A DNA stretch of 64,000 nucleotides from NCBI GenBank assembly GCA_002591725.1, contig NJAL01000004.1, positions 1 through 64,000 on the forward strand, given 5' to 3'. The notes beneath the pieces are model-generated. The model was not told where the DNA came from. It ran no database searches and saw only the letters and a list, made by a program, of their open reading frames with translations. Position 1 is the stretch's first letter; every line of letters begins with the position of its first letter. Source of the DNA: Candidatus Didemnitutus mandela (GTDB lineage Bacteria > Verrucomicrobiota > Verrucomicrobiia > Opitutales > Opitutaceae). The position numbers and the translations under genes are program-made. Positions 52,054-61,107 of this stretch are shown here, in pieces.

Positions 52054-52692
52054 ATGGCTACACTAATAGGCAAAAAACTTGGAATGACACAAATCTACAA
52101 CTCGAAAAATGTGCTCGTTCCTGTTACTGTCGTGGAAGCCGGCCCATGCCCGGTTGTCCAAGTAAAGACTGTCAAAACTGATGGTTACAATGCTATTCAA
52201 CTCGGTTTCGGTGCCCTTAAGGCTAAAAACGCTACAAAAGCCGAAGCTGGCCATGCTAAAAAAGCTGGCATCGAAACTACACCCCGAAAGCTGAGCGAGG
52301 CCCGCCTTAGTGAGGCTCCGACACTCAGAGCGGGCGATGTTGTGAGAGTTACCGCCTTTACTGAAGGTCAGGTTATCGACGCGATCGGAACCAGCAAAGG
52401 CAAGGGCTTCCAAGGTGTCGTGAAAAAACACAACACTGCCGGCGGCCCAGCCTCACATGGTTCTATGTCCCATCGCCGTATTGGCTCTATAGGCATGCGC
52501 CAGACGCCAGGTCGTTCCTGGAAAAATCAGCCGATGCCCGGCCACATGGGGTTGGAGCGCCGTACGGTACAAAACCTATGTATCGTCAAAATTATTGCCA
52601 ACAAAAATCTTCTCCTTGTTAAAGGTGCTATCCCCGGTGCCAACGGCGATACAGTGATTATCCGCGCAGCCAAGAAGGCTAAAAAAGTCTAA
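52054..52692 (+). CDS. rplC: 50S ribosomal protein L3
   Basis: Early assembly protein near the peptidyl-transferase centre. From ATG 52054 it reads MATLIGKKLGMTQIYNSKN, the family start, giving 212 residues. GGPASHGSMSHRRIGSIGM and RQTPGRSWKNQPMPGHMG are intact. An in-frame TTG at 51955, preceded by a good SD (GGAGG, 7 bases upstream), could add a 33-residue serine/threonine-rich extension. I keep the short form because the extension is unlike L3. Confidence 0.95.
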   Translation: MATLIGKKLGMTQIYNSKNVLVPVTVVEAGPCPVVQVKTVKTDGYNAIQLGFGALKAKNATKAEAGHAKKAGIETTPRKLSEARLSEAPTLRAGDVVRVTAFTEGQVIDAIGTSKGKGFQGVVKKHNTAGGPASHGSMSHRRIGSIGMRQTPGRSWKNQPMPGHMGLERRTVQNLCIVKIIANKNLLLVKGAIPGANGDTVIIRAAKKAKKV

Positions 52693-52710
52693 AAAAAGGG
52701 GGACGCAGAT

Positions 52711-53352
52711 ATGAAGCTCAAAGTTTACAGCATCGATGCGACAAATAGCTCGGAGAAGGAGTTCGATATTCCCATATTTAAAGGAGACAAAGGCGTGCAA
52801 GCAGTGAAGGAAGTGGTTGTTGCTCATCAAGCTAACGCCCGCCAGGGTACACGCTCTACTAAGACCCGCGGGGAAGTCCGTGGCGGTGGCAAAAAGCCTT
52901 GGAAACAAAAAGGCACTGGGAAAGCCCGCGCTGGCTCCTCCCGTTCTCCGCTTTGGAAAGGTGGTGGCGTCGTCTTTGGTCCGAGGCCCCGCGACTTTTC
53001 GAAGAAAAGCAACAATAAGGTCAAGGCTCTCGCTTTTTCCCGCGCTCTTTTTAATCGTGCTTTTTCCGGCGAAGTAGACGTTATCGAGTCTTTTTCACCC
53101 GCCCAGCCTAAAACTAAACTGATCAACCAGGTCGTCAGCCGCATTGCCCCGAAAGGCAAGGTGCTGCTGGTCGACGCTCCGTTCACCGCCGAAACTTTCC
53201 GCGCCGCGCGCAACCTCGAGCGCGTCAATTTGCAAGAAGCTTCTAAACTCAACACATTCGATCTTGTTGCTTATAGCCGGATCGTTCTTTCTGCAAAGGC
53301 CCTCGAGGCGATTCTCGCTCGCACGACTCGCACCACTGGAGCCAAATCATGA
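52711..53352 (+). CDS. rplD: 50S ribosomal protein L4
   Basis: Lines the exit tunnel. 213 residues: [20 protein letters not shown] and [20 protein letters not shown] form the extended tunnel loop. An SD-like GGGGG lies upstream. Its stop overlaps the rplW start by four bases (ATGA). Confidence 0.96.
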   Translation: MKLKVYSIDATNSSEKEFDIPIFKGDKGVQAVKEVVVAHQANARQGTRSTKTRGEVRGGGKKPWKQKGTGKARAGSSRSPLWKGGGVVFGPRPRDFSKKSNNKVKALAFSRALFNRAFSGEVDVIESFSPAQPKTKLINQVVSRIAPKGKVLLVDAPFTAETFRAARNLERVNLQEASKLNTFDLVAYSRIVLSAKALEAILARTTRTTGAKS

Positions 53353-53633
53353 TCAGCCCAGACAAGGTTCTAAAAAGCATGCGCCTAACAGAGAAAACCT
53401 CCAAGCTTTCCTCTAGCTATAGACAATACACCTTCGAAGTTTTCCCCTCGGCCACTAAGCACACCGTTTCCGAAGCCATTGAACAGGTCTTTAAGGTCTC
53501 TGTAACTCGCGTTAACATCCAAAATATCAAAGGCAAGCCTAAGCGTTCCCGTACGAGCGGTCTGGTTCAAAAATCCGGCTCGAAACGCGCGATCGTCGCC
53601 CTTACACAGGGGGAGAAAATCGAACTCGTCTAA
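53349..53633 (+). CDS. rplW: 50S ribosomal protein L23
   Basis: Sits at the tunnel exit and docks trigger factor and SRP. 94 residues, with YTFEVFPSATKHTVSEAIEQ and VSVTRVNIQNIKGKPKR matching the family. Coupled to rplD by a 4-base overlap. Confidence 0.95.
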   Translation: MISPDKVLKSMRLTEKTSKLSSSYRQYTFEVFPSATKHTVSEAIEQVFKVSVTRVNIQNIKGKPKRSRTSGLVQKSGSKRAIVALTQGEKIELV

Positions 53634-53648
53634 CACTGCACACCAGTT

Positions 53649-54515
53649 ATGGCTCTCAAATCTTTCCGCCCCCTTACGCCGACACTTCGGTTTACCCAGT
53701 TAAATCGCCCGAAAGAAATTTCCGACAAACGTCCGGAGCGCTCCCTTGTCGAGCACAAACACAAAACTGGCGGTCGTAACGTCTACGGTCGTCTAACTTC
53801 ACGCCACCGGGGCGGTGGCCACAAAAAGCTTTATCGCATTATCGACTTCAAACGCGCCAAACTCGACGTGCCGGCCAAGGTTCAGGCAATCGAATACGAT
53901 CCTAATCGCTCTGCGCTTCTCGCACTCCTTGCCTACCAGGATGGTCAAAAAGCCTATATCCTGGCTCCCAAAGGCCTCAAAATAGGTGATACCATCTATA
54001 GCTCACTGAAGACCGAGGCCAACGACTTCCGCCCTGGCAATAGCTTCCCGTTGGAAATAATTCCCCCGGCCACCTATCTCCACGCAGTCGAGCTGCAGCC
54101 CTCCCGGGGCGCCAAAATAGCCCGTTCCGCTGGCGCTTCGGTTGAACTGGTCGCGGTCGAAAACGGCCTTGCACAGATCAAGCTCGCTTCTGGTGAAATC
54201 CGCCTTGTAAACTCCCGTTGCCGCGCTACCGTTGGTGAGGTAGGCAATAGTGAACATCAAAACCAAAAACTTGGTAAAGCTGGCCGCAACCGATGGCTTG
54301 GCAAGCGCCCTCACGTTCGCGGTGTGGCGATGAATCCTGTCGACCACCCCAACGGTGGTGGCCAGGGCAAGTCCAAAGGCGGCGGGGGGCGCCAGCACCT
54401 CGTTTCGCCTTGTGGCCAGTTCGCGAAGGGGTTTCCAACGCGCCATCGCTCCAATCCGTCGAACTCCTTTATCCTTGTTCGCTACAACGGTCGTCCCCCG
54501 CGAGGTAAGAAATAA
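53649..54515 (+). CDS. rplB: 50S ribosomal protein L2
   Basis: Needed for subunit joining and peptidyl transfer. 288 residues with GGRNVYGRLTSRHRGGGHKK and the essential NPVDH block. The second histidine of the common HPHGGGEG motif is replaced: it reads HPNGGGQGKSKGGGG here. The following tryptophan region reads SPCGQFAKGF. The histidine known to be critical (in VDH) is kept, so the change is probably a lineage trait. Confidence 0.97.
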   Translation: MALKSFRPLTPTLRFTQLNRPKEISDKRPERSLVEHKHKTGGRNVYGRLTSRHRGGGHKKLYRIIDFKRAKLDVPAKVQAIEYDPNRSALLALLAYQDGQKAYILAPKGLKIGDTIYSSLKTEANDFRPGNSFPLEIIPPATYLHAVELQPSRGAKIARSAGASVELVAVENGLAQIKLASGEIRLVNSRCRATVGEVGNSEHQNQKLGKAGRNRWLGKRPHVRGVAMNPVDHPNGGGQGKSKGGGGRQHLVSPCGQFAKGFPTRHRSNPSNSFILVRYNGRPPRGKK

Positions 54516-54533
54516 ATTTATTAACTCTATCAC

Positions 54534-54812
54534 ATGGCTCGTTCCATAAAAAAAGGCTTCTTCGTAGACTATCACCTTTTGGAAAAAATCCAGAAGGCGA
54601 CAAAGACTAGCGGATCCCGTAAGCCTATCCAGACCTGGAGCCGTCGCTCCATGATCACGCCCGACTTCGTCGGCACTACTTTCAGCGTACATAACGGCAA
54701 GGTTTTCGTGCCAGTGTACGTCACGGAAAATATGGTCGGCCACAAACTTGGCGAATTTGCTCCGACCCGCATCTTTAGGACTCACGGTGGCATGACTCGC
54801 AAGGAAGTCTGA
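54534..54812 (+). CDS. rpsS: 30S ribosomal protein S19
   Basis: 92 residues, [20 protein letters not shown], then [20 protein letters not shown] and the head-domain end [16 protein letters not shown]. Normal length and order. Confidence 0.97.
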   Translation: MARSIKKGFFVDYHLLEKIQKATKTSGSRKPIQTWSRRSMITPDFVGTTFSVHNGKVFVPVYVTENMVGHKLGEFAPTRIFRTHGGMTRKEV

Positions 54813-54842
54813 TTTCAGAGCTAAACCGGACAACGAACCAAC

Positions 54843-55181
54843 ATGGAAGTTCAAGCTATTACCCGCTACGCACGCATGTCGCCCAAGAAGGTACGCGAGG
54901 TTGCCCGTCAAATTCAGGGCCACCCTATTCAGGAAGCGCTGAATATAGTTACGCTCATCCCGCGCAAGTCCGCCCGCCTTCTCGCCAAAACACTCAAGAG
55001 CGCCATAGCTAACGCGGAAAACAACCACAACCTTGGGGCCGACAAGCTCGTCGTCTATCGCGCTCTTATCGATAACGGCCCTATGTTCAAGCGTTTCAAA
55101 GCTGGTGCCCGTGGCTCCGCTAAACCGCGCGTCAAGCGGACCTCGCATCTCCGCATTGTTCTCTCGGACACCCAGGTCTAG
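54843..55181 (+). CDS. rplV: 50S ribosomal protein L22
   Basis: 112 residues, MEVQAITRYARMSPKKVREV at the start and a beta-hairpin (RFKAGARGSAKPRVKRTSHL) that reaches into the exit tunnel. Its stop is 12 bases before rpsC. Confidence 0.96.
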   Translation: MEVQAITRYARMSPKKVREVARQIQGHPIQEALNIVTLIPRKSARLLAKTLKSAIANAENNHNLGADKLVVYRALIDNGPMFKRFKAGARGSAKPRVKRTSHLRIVLSDTQV

Positions 55182-55193
55182 CCAACTCGCGTT

Positions 55194-55823
55194 ATGGGAC
55201 AAAAAACCAATCCAATAGGCTTCCGCCTCGCTGTCCGCCGGAATTGGCAATCACGCTGGTTTGCTCGTAAAAAGGATTTTGCCAAACTTCTTTACGAAGA
55301 CCAAATCATACGCGGCACTCTAACAGAGAAACTTAAACAGGCCTCCGTGCCGCGCATTCTTATCGAGCGCGCGGGCAATCGTGTCCACGTGAAGATCTTC
55401 ACCGCTCGTCCTGGCATTGTTATTGGAAAAAAAGGCCAGGAAATCGAAACGATGAAAACCAAGCTTGCCAAACTCACAGGCAAGAAAATTTTTATCGACA
55501 TTCAGGAAGTCAAAAAACCTGAAATCGAAGCCCAACTCGTTGCCGAAAATGTTGTTTTCCAGCTCGAACGTCGCGTGGCTTTTCGCCGCGCGATTAAAAA
55601 GTCTATTCAGGCCGCGATGACCCTTGGTGCTGATGGCATTAAAATCCAGTGCTCTGGCCGCCTTGGTGGCGCCGACATCGCGCGTCGCGAATGGCAGCGC
55701 CAGGGCCGCATCCCACTTCACACGCTCCGCGAAAACATCGACTACGGCTTCGCTGAAGCCAGCACCGTGTGGGGTAAAATTGGCGTGAAATGTTGGATCT
55801 GCAAAAAGGTCGAAAATGTTTAA
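55194..55823 (+). CDS. rpsC: 30S ribosomal protein S3
   Basis: 209 residues. [20 protein letters not shown] at the start, the KH RNA-binding loop ([13 protein letters not shown]) and the C-terminal [20 protein letters not shown]. Part of the mRNA-entry helicase site. Confidence 0.97.
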   Translation: MGQKTNPIGFRLAVRRNWQSRWFARKKDFAKLLYEDQIIRGTLTEKLKQASVPRILIERAGNRVHVKIFTARPGIVIGKKGQEIETMKTKLAKLTGKKIFIDIQEVKKPEIEAQLVAENVVFQLERRVAFRRAIKKSIQAAMTLGADGIKIQCSGRLGGADIARREWQRQGRIPLHTLRENIDYGFAEASTVWGKIGVKCWICKKVENV

Positions 55824-55883
55824 CAATTTAATCATTACTGACCAAGCCGAAGCCCTGTGCTGACAGCTGGCAGCTAGATCAAA

Positions 55884-56315
55884 ATGGCTCTTCAACCTGC
55901 TCGTACTAAATATCGCAAAACTCAGAAAGGCCAGCGCGCCGGCAATGCAAAACGAGGCAACACGATAGCTTTCGGTGAGTTTGGCCTCCAGTCGCTTTCG
56001 CGCGGCCCCATGACCGGCCAGCAAATCGAAGCAGCTCGCGTCACTATTACCCGCCACCTCAAACGTAAAGGAAAACTCTGGATCCGTGTTTTCCCCCACA
56101 AGCCCGTTACCAAGAAGCCCGCCGAAGTGCGCATGGGTCAAGGCAAGGGCTCAGTGGAATACTATGTTGCTACTATCAAACCCGGAGCCGTCCTTTTCGA
56201 ACTTGCGGGCGTTCCTGTCACCGTTGCTAAGGAGGCATTTTGTCTTGCCGACGCCAAACTGCCATTCCGTTGTCGTTTCATCATCCGGAGCGAACACGTT
56301 TCCACTCAGGCTTAA
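55884..56315 (+). CDS. rplP: 50S ribosomal protein L16
   Basis: 143 residues, [19 protein letters not shown] at the start, then [20 protein letters not shown] and [20 protein letters not shown]. It lies in the standard place between rpsC and rpmC. Confidence 0.97.
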   Translation: MALQPARTKYRKTQKGQRAGNAKRGNTIAFGEFGLQSLSRGPMTGQQIEAARVTITRHLKRKGKLWIRVFPHKPVTKKPAEVRMGQGKGSVEYYVATIKPGAVLFELAGVPVTVAKEAFCLADAKLPFRCRFIIRSEHVSTQA

Positions 56316-56329
56316 CCGAGATTGTCTTC

Positions 56330-56548
56330 ATGACTGCAAAAGAAATTCGCGACCTCTCGGAAGGCGAGATCAACGTCAAACTCCGCGACACCCGCAACGA
56401 ACTCCTCCAGCTTCGCTTAAAAAAACACACCGGCCAAATTGAGAAGCCGCATATCATCCGCATCCTCTGCAAGAGCATAGCGCGTATGGAGACGGTTCTT
56501 ACTCAGAAAAAGTCCAAGAAAGCCATTGCGCGCTTAAGCGCGCGCTAG
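56330..56548 (+). CDS. rpmC: 50S ribosomal protein L29
   Basis: 72 residues from ATG 56330, MTAKEIRDLSEGEINVKLRD with the two-helix L29 fold and LRLKKHTGQIEKPHIIR. The open frame extends upstream inside rplP, but that part is a shadow. Confidence 0.95.
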   Translation: MTAKEIRDLSEGEINVKLRDTRNELLQLRLKKHTGQIEKPHIIRILCKSIARMETVLTQKKSKKAIARLSAR

Positions 56549-56563
56549 AGCTACTTCAAAACA

Positions 56564-56923
56564 ATGCCACGTTATAACCGCCATAGTGCTCGCAAAACCG
56601 AAATCGGCTTCGTTAGCTCGAAAATGGGCGACAAGTCTGTTAAGGTTACTGTCCCTTACAAAACTCCACATTCGCTTTACCGCAAGGTCATCAATCGCAA
56701 AACTATTCTTCACGTGCACGACGAAAAGAACGAGGCCGACATCGGCGACAAGGTCGAGGTCATGGAGATCCGCCCAATGAGCCGCCTTAAGCGTTGGCGT
56801 ATTGTTAACGTCATCGAGCGCGCGACAAATTCCTCGTTATCGATTTCCGAAAACGATGTAGCTGCCAACACTCCCGGCAAGATCCTGGGTGAGCAAGCCG
56901 TTGCTGTTACGTCGAAGGGCTAG
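56564..56923 (+). CDS. rpsQ: 30S ribosomal protein S17, C-terminally extended
   Basis: The first ~85 residues are a normal S17 (GFVSSKMGDKSVKVTVPYKT, DKVEVMEIRPMSRLKRWRIV). A further ~35 residues rich in Ser, Asn, Ala and Val (NSSLSISENDVAANTPGKIL…) extend the protein to 119. The extension has no motif I recognise. Confidence 0.94.
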   Translation: MPRYNRHSARKTEIGFVSSKMGDKSVKVTVPYKTPHSLYRKVINRKTILHVHDEKNEADIGDKVEVMEIRPMSRLKRWRIVNVIERATNSSLSISENDVAANTPGKILGEQAVAVTSKG

Positions 56924-56947
56924 CTTCGATCTCAGGATACATTTCCA

Positions 56948-57313
56948 ATGATCCAAATGCGTTCCATTCTCGATATCGCCGACAATACGGGCGCACGCCG
57001 TGCCTCGATGATCGGTCGCGTTGGCCAAAACACCCGCTACGCCTACGTTGGTGATGTGATCACCATCAACATCAAAGAAAACTCTACTGACGCTACAGTG
57101 AAAAAGGGAGAGGTCCACAAGGCCGTGGTTGTTCGTACTAAGAAGGCTCTCTGCCGTCCCGATGGCAGTTACTTGCGTTTCGACAGTAACGCTGTCGTTA
57201 TCATTGGTGATGATGGCAACCCGAAAGGTACTCGGGTCTTCGGCCCGGTTGCTCGCGAGCTTCGTGCGAAGAACTACATGAAGGTCATCTCCCTTGCCCC
57301 CGAGGTCCTCTGA
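56948..57313 (+). CDS. rplN: 50S ribosomal protein L14
   Basis: 121 residues, [20 protein letters not shown] and [20 protein letters not shown], with the C-terminal [20 protein letters not shown]. Binding site of the RsfS silencing factor in other bacteria. The stop lies 2 bases before rplX. Confidence 0.97.
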   Translation: MIQMRSILDIADNTGARRASMIGRVGQNTRYAYVGDVITINIKENSTDATVKKGEVHKAVVVRTKKALCRPDGSYLRFDSNAVVIIGDDGNPKGTRVFGPVARELRAKNYMKVISLAPEVL

Positions 57314-57315
57314 TC

Positions 57316-57588
57316 ATGCCAAAATTTCACATCAAGAAAAACGATCAGGTCGTCGTTATTTCTGGCTCTCACAAGGGTAAATCTGGCAAAGTCCTCGAAA
57401 TCCAAACTAACAGAAATAGGGCTATCGTCGAGGGTGTGGCCATGATCAAGCGACACCTCAAGAAATCCCAAGAAAATCCCCAGGGAAAAATCGCCGAGCG
57501 CGAAGGCTCGATACATTTGTCAAACCTCATGCTCCAGTCGCGCTTTGAAGCGTCGAAAGCGCCACGAAAGCTTTTGCAAAAAAACTAA
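57316..57588 (+). CDS. rplX: 50S ribosomal protein L24
   Basis: 90 residues with the KOW motif (DQVVVISGSHKGKSGKVLEI) and the conserved KRHLKKSQENPQGKIAEREG loop. It lacks the longer C-terminus of some homologues. Confidence 0.95.
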   Translation: MPKFHIKKNDQVVVISGSHKGKSGKVLEIQTNRNRAIVEGVAMIKRHLKKSQENPQGKIAEREGSIHLSNLMLQSRFEASKAPRKLLQKN

Positions 57589-57634
57589 AACTCCATAAGC
57601 CTCTCGTTTGGAGGTCAGGCCCATTCACATCCAC

Positions 57635-58222
57635 ATGAGCCAGAACAGTACCATTTCGTCTCTCAAAAAAATCTACATCGAGCAAGCCGTGCCGTCCCTT
57701 ATGGAGTCGCGCAAGTATAAGAACAAGCACCAAGTTCCGAAGCTCGCTAAAATTATCCTCAACACCGGAATTTCTTCGGAAGCCGACAAAAATCAGATCG
57801 CCGATGTCGCTCGCGACATGAGCTTGATTGCCGGCCAGAAGCCTATATTGAATAAAGCTCGGCAGGCTATCGCTAACTTTAAACTAAAAAAGGGTCAGAT
57901 CGTCGGCTGCAGCGTCACACTCCGGGGCGAAGCCGCATGGCACTTCTTGATGCGCCTCCTCGCAGTCGTCCTTCCGGCTATCCGCGACTTTCGAGGTGTG
58001 CCAAACAAGCTCGACGGCCACGGCAACTACAACATTGGTATCACTGATTTCACCATTTTCCCCGAAATTACCCTCGAAAATACCAAGCGTCAGATGGGGC
58101 TCGATATCAGTCTTGTCACCTCAGCTGAGACCGACCATGAAGCCCGTGAGCTTCTCACACTCTTGGGTATGCCCTTCCGACGTGTGGAAGCTGCTGTTGC
58201 TTTCAAACCTACCGCAACCTAA
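57635..58222 (+). CDS. rplE: 50S ribosomal protein L5
   Basis: Carries 5S rRNA and contacts P-site tRNA. 195 residues from ATG 57635 (MSQNSTISSLKKIY). A TTG nine codons earlier is possible, but the added residues are not L5-like. QKPILNKARQAIANFKLKKG, VTLRGEAAWHFLMRLLAVVL and NYNIGITDFTIFPEI are intact. An SD-like GGAGG lies 20 bases before the chosen start, further than usual. Confidence 0.94.
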   Translation: MSQNSTISSLKKIYIEQAVPSLMESRKYKNKHQVPKLAKIILNTGISSEADKNQIADVARDMSLIAGQKPILNKARQAIANFKLKKGQIVGCSVTLRGEAAWHFLMRLLAVVLPAIRDFRGVPNKLDGHGNYNIGITDFTIFPEITLENTKRQMGLDISLVTSAETDHEARELLTLLGMPFRRVEAAVAFKPTAT

Positions 58223-58231
58223 CCTTGCGCT

Positions 58232-58537
58232 ATGCCGAAAACCTCCGTCATTGAACGTAACAAAAAACGCCAGCGCCTCGTCGAGAAACACTCAGCTAAG
58301 CGCGCTGAGCTCAAGGCAGTCCTTTCTAACCAGGCTATCTCCGACGAAGAATTTTACGCTGTGCAGAAAAAGCTTCAAAAACTTCCGCGTAACTCCGCCA
58401 AGGAACGCGTCCGCAACCGTTGTTTGCTCAGCGGTCGTCCGCGCGCCTACAGCCGCAAATTCGGCGTATCACGCCTGACCTTCCGCGAACTCGCCTTGGC
58501 TGGCAAAATTCCTGGTGTTACCAAATCTTCCTGGTAA
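58232..58537 (+). CDS. rpsN: 30S ribosomal protein S14 (long, zinc-free form)
   Basis: 101 residues, the long C-minus form: [20 protein letters not shown] and the C-terminal [20 protein letters not shown] with [17 protein letters not shown]. It lacks the CxxC pairs of the short zinc form. Confidence 0.96.
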   Translation: MPKTSVIERNKKRQRLVEKHSAKRAELKAVLSNQAISDEEFYAVQKKLQKLPRNSAKERVRNRCLLSGRPRAYSRKFGVSRLTFRELALAGKIPGVTKSSW

Positions 58538-58596
58538 AATTTTTGGCCCACGAGGGGTCGGATATAGCCCCGAGCGCCCACTTCTAACTGACATCC

Positions 58597-58989
58597 ATGA
58601 CAGACCCCACCAGCGACTTCCTGACCCGCCTCCGCAATGCTTCGAAAGCCGGCCTGGATGAGTGTATTATTCCGCATTCCAAATTCAAGGAGCGCCTTGC
58701 CGGCATCATTAAGAACGAGGGCTTTGTGCGCGACGTTTCCCTTAATTGTGATGAGCGTGGTCATAAAACTATCGTCGTTGCCATGAAATATGTGAACAAT
58801 ACTCCGGCCATTACTGGCCTCAAGTGTATATCCACTCCTGGTCGACGTCTCTATTTCGGCTATAGCGATCTTCCCCGCGTCCTCAACGGTCTTGGTGTTG
58901 CTATCGTTTCTACCTCCAAGGGCCTCATGAAAGATCAAGACGCCCGTCACAACAAGCTCGGCGGCGAGTTGATTTGCACTGTCTGGTAA
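58597..58989 (+). CDS. rpsH: 30S ribosomal protein S8
   Basis: 130 residues, MTDPTSDFLTRLRNASKAGL, then IPHSKFKERLAGIIKNEGFV and the C-terminal IVSTSKGLMKDQDARHNKLG with GGELICTVW. Binds helix 21 of 16S rRNA and is the operon repressor in E. coli. Confidence 0.97.
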   Translation: MTDPTSDFLTRLRNASKAGLDECIIPHSKFKERLAGIIKNEGFVRDVSLNCDERGHKTIVVAMKYVNNTPAITGLKCISTPGRRLYFGYSDLPRVLNGLGVAIVSTSKGLMKDQDARHNKLGGELICTVW

Positions 58990-59001
58990 TGGGCCAACGA
59001 T

Positions 59002-59547
59002 ATGAGCAGAATTGGAAAACAACCTGTTGAAATTCCCGAGGAAGTCAAAGTCGACCTCAAAGACACCACGATTTCGGTCGATGGCCCGAAGGGGAAAATT
59101 GCAAAAACCTTCGTTCCAGCCGTGAAGATCGAAAAAAAAGGAAACACCATCTTTGTCTCGCCGGCAGAAGATTCACGTTTCTCTCGCGCTATGTATGGCA
59201 CCGCTCGATCAATAATCGCTGGCATGGTAAGGGGGGCCTTCGTTGGTTATGTGAAAGAGCTAGAAATCCAGGGTGTTGGTTTCAAAGCTACGCTCAAGGG
59301 CAAACAGCTTGTCCTCTCTCTCGGCTTCTCACATCCGATACTTTACGATATCCCGGAAAATATTAAGGTCACCATTGTCGACGGCACGAAGCTCAAAGTG
59401 GAAGGCGCTGACAAGCAGCTGGTCGGCCAGGTCACTGCTGATATCCGGGCCTATTATCCGCCGGAGCCCTACAAGGGGAAAGGCGTGCGCATTGTTGGCG
59501 AATTTGCCGAACGTGTCCGCCGCAAGGAAGGCAAGGCCGTTGCCTAG
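59002..59547 (+). CDS. rplF: 50S ribosomal protein L6
   Basis: 181 residues, MSRIGKQPVEIPEEVKVDLK, then YGTARSIIAGMVRGAFVGYV and the second domain ending RAYYPPEPYKGKGVRIVGEF. Its end lies 52 bases before the likely rplR start. Confidence 0.97.
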   Translation: MSRIGKQPVEIPEEVKVDLKDTTISVDGPKGKIAKTFVPAVKIEKKGNTIFVSPAEDSRFSRAMYGTARSIIAGMVRGAFVGYVKELEIQGVGFKATLKGKQLVLSLGFSHPILYDIPENIKVTIVDGTKLKVEGADKQLVGQVTADIRAYYPPEPYKGKGVRIVGEFAERVRRKEGKAVA

Positions 59548-59599
59548 CGTCACCTCGTCCCCATGTTACATAAGCTACATATATATCATATCTTTTTTT

Positions 59600-59962
59600 T
59601 TGAAAAGCATCCATAAAGCCCAACTTCTTCAAAAGCGCAAATGGCGAATCCGCAAAACTATCACTGGTACGCCGGTTCGCCCCCGTCTTTCCGTCAAATT
59701 TTCGGGCAAACACATTTATGCTCAGGCGATCGACGACACCCTGGGAAAGACCCTTGTCTATCTTTCGACCCTCGATTCCGAAGTGCGCAAGGGTAAGACG
59801 GCCTCAAATGTAAACGGCGCCAAGGTGCTCGGCACTGCCTTTGCTGCCAAGGCCAATGCCGCTGGTCTCTTGGCTGTCGTGTTCGACCGTAATGGTCGTT
59901 CCTATCACGGTTGTGTTAAAGTCTTTGCTGAAGCTGCGCGCGAAGGCGGCCTCCAGTTTTAA
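59600..59962 (+). CDS. rplR: 50S ribosomal protein L18 (TTG start)
   Basis: Binds 5S rRNA. The body is standard: KAQLLQKRKWRIRKTITGTP and RPRLSVKFSGKHIYAQAIDD, ending AREGGLQF. There is no ATG in frame. TTG at 59600 gives 120 residues and the expected N-terminus (KSIHKAQLLQKR). The TTG sits at the end of a run of nine T (59593-59601). An ATG at 59563 is in another frame and would join L18 only if the T run were slipped. I favour TTG. Confidence 0.88.
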   Translation: MKSIHKAQLLQKRKWRIRKTITGTPVRPRLSVKFSGKHIYAQAIDDTLGKTLVYLSTLDSEVRKGKTASNVNGAKVLGTAFAAKANAAGLLAVVFDRNGRSYHGCVKVFAEAAREGGLQF

Positions 59963-59982
59963 TCAACTATGGTAAATAAACT

Positions 59983-60519
59983 ATGATATCACAAAAACAA
60001 GGCCGGTTCCAGGCTAGCAATCGCGGTTTCCGCAATAGTGGTAAATTTGGCCAGGAAAAAGAATCCGGCCTTATCGAAAAGGTTGTTTATATCAATCGTT
60101 GCGCCAAAGTTATGAAGGGTGGTCGTCGCTTTAGCTTCTCTGCTCTCGTCGTTGTTGGCGATGGGAAGGGGAATGTTGGCATTGGCTACGGGAAAGCCAA
60201 CGAAGTACCCGATGCGATCCGTAAGTCCACAGAAGCCGCGCGCAAACACATGTTGCCCGTGAAAATCAAGGGCGGCAGCACCATCCCACACGAAGTTTTC
60301 GGCGAATTTGACGGCGGAAAAGTTCTTCTCCGTCCGGCGACTCCCGGTACAGGTTTGATTGCGGGTGGCGGTGTGCGCGCCGTTCTCGAAGCTGCTGGAG
60401 TCCTCAATGTTCTGACCAAGTCGATGGGTTCTAAGAACCGCATCGCTGTCGTGCGCGCCACATTGAACGGCCTCTGCAAGCTCAAAATGGCTAGCGATTT
60501 CAAATTGGCTCGTTCGTAG
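59983..60519 (+). CDS. rpsE: 30S ribosomal protein S5
   Basis: 178 residues: double-stranded-RNA-binding N domain ([40 protein letters not shown]) and the C domain [20 protein letters not shown]. No rpmD (L30) follows, unlike E. coli; rplO comes next after 68 bases. Confidence 0.97.
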   Translation: MISQKQGRFQASNRGFRNSGKFGQEKESGLIEKVVYINRCAKVMKGGRRFSFSALVVVGDGKGNVGIGYGKANEVPDAIRKSTEAARKHMLPVKIKGGSTIPHEVFGEFDGGKVLLRPATPGTGLIAGGGVRAVLEAAGVLNVLTKSMGSKNRIAVVRATLNGLCKLKMASDFKLARS

Positions 60520-60587
60520 TTTGACCACCTCCTCAGAGTCGTCCCGAGGCTATTATTTGGGGCGGCAACCAAAACTTAAAAAAGATC

Positions 60588-61031
60588 ATGCGTCTTCATA
60601 CTCTGAAAAACGTTAAAGGTGCGGTACACCGTAAAAAGCGTATCGGCTGCGGAGAAGGCTGCGGCCACGGCAAAACTTCAGCGAGGGGCGGAAAAGGCCA
60701 AACTGCTCGCTCCGGCAGCTCGATTCGCCCTGGCTTCGAAGGTGGTCAGATGCCCCTTTACCGCAAGCTTCCGCATCGCGGTTTTAGTAATTATGAATTC
60801 CGTACGAACTACGCAATTATCAATGTCGGTGACCTCGCTAGCCTCGACGAGAAGGTGACAGAAGTCACGGCCGAAACCCTGGTCCAAACCGGACTTATCC
60901 GCAGTGACACTGCGCTCAAAGTGCTCGGCGACGGTGGGATTTCCCGGAGTCTCAAGGTCAAGGCCAAAAAGTTTTCAAAATCTGCCAAAGCCAAAATTGA
61001 AAAAATCGGTGGCCAAGCTATAATCGTTTAA
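60588..61031 (+). CDS. rplO: 50S ribosomal protein L15
   Basis: 147 residues, MRLHTLKNVKGAVHRKKRIG with the glycine-rich extended tail GCGHGKTSARGGKGQTARSG and FEGGQMPLYRKLPHRGF, then the globular C domain. Followed by secY. Confidence 0.96.
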   Translation: MRLHTLKNVKGAVHRKKRIGCGEGCGHGKTSARGGKGQTARSGSSIRPGFEGGQMPLYRKLPHRGFSNYEFRTNYAIINVGDLASLDEKVTEVTAETLVQTGLIRSDTALKVLGDGGISRSLKVKAKKFSKSAKAKIEKIGGQAIIV

Positions 61032-61107
61032 TACAAAATGTAGTAGTAGAGTACAACTTTTCCAAGAGAGTCAACTCATTTTTACGCCAAGGTTAGTTCC
61101 TTACAAA

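Noticed and set aside
58553-58576. GGGG…CCCC hairpin between rpsN and rpsH as an S8 binding site
   Set aside because: The stem is short and lacks the conserved bulged core of S8 targets. The position also differs from the known site.
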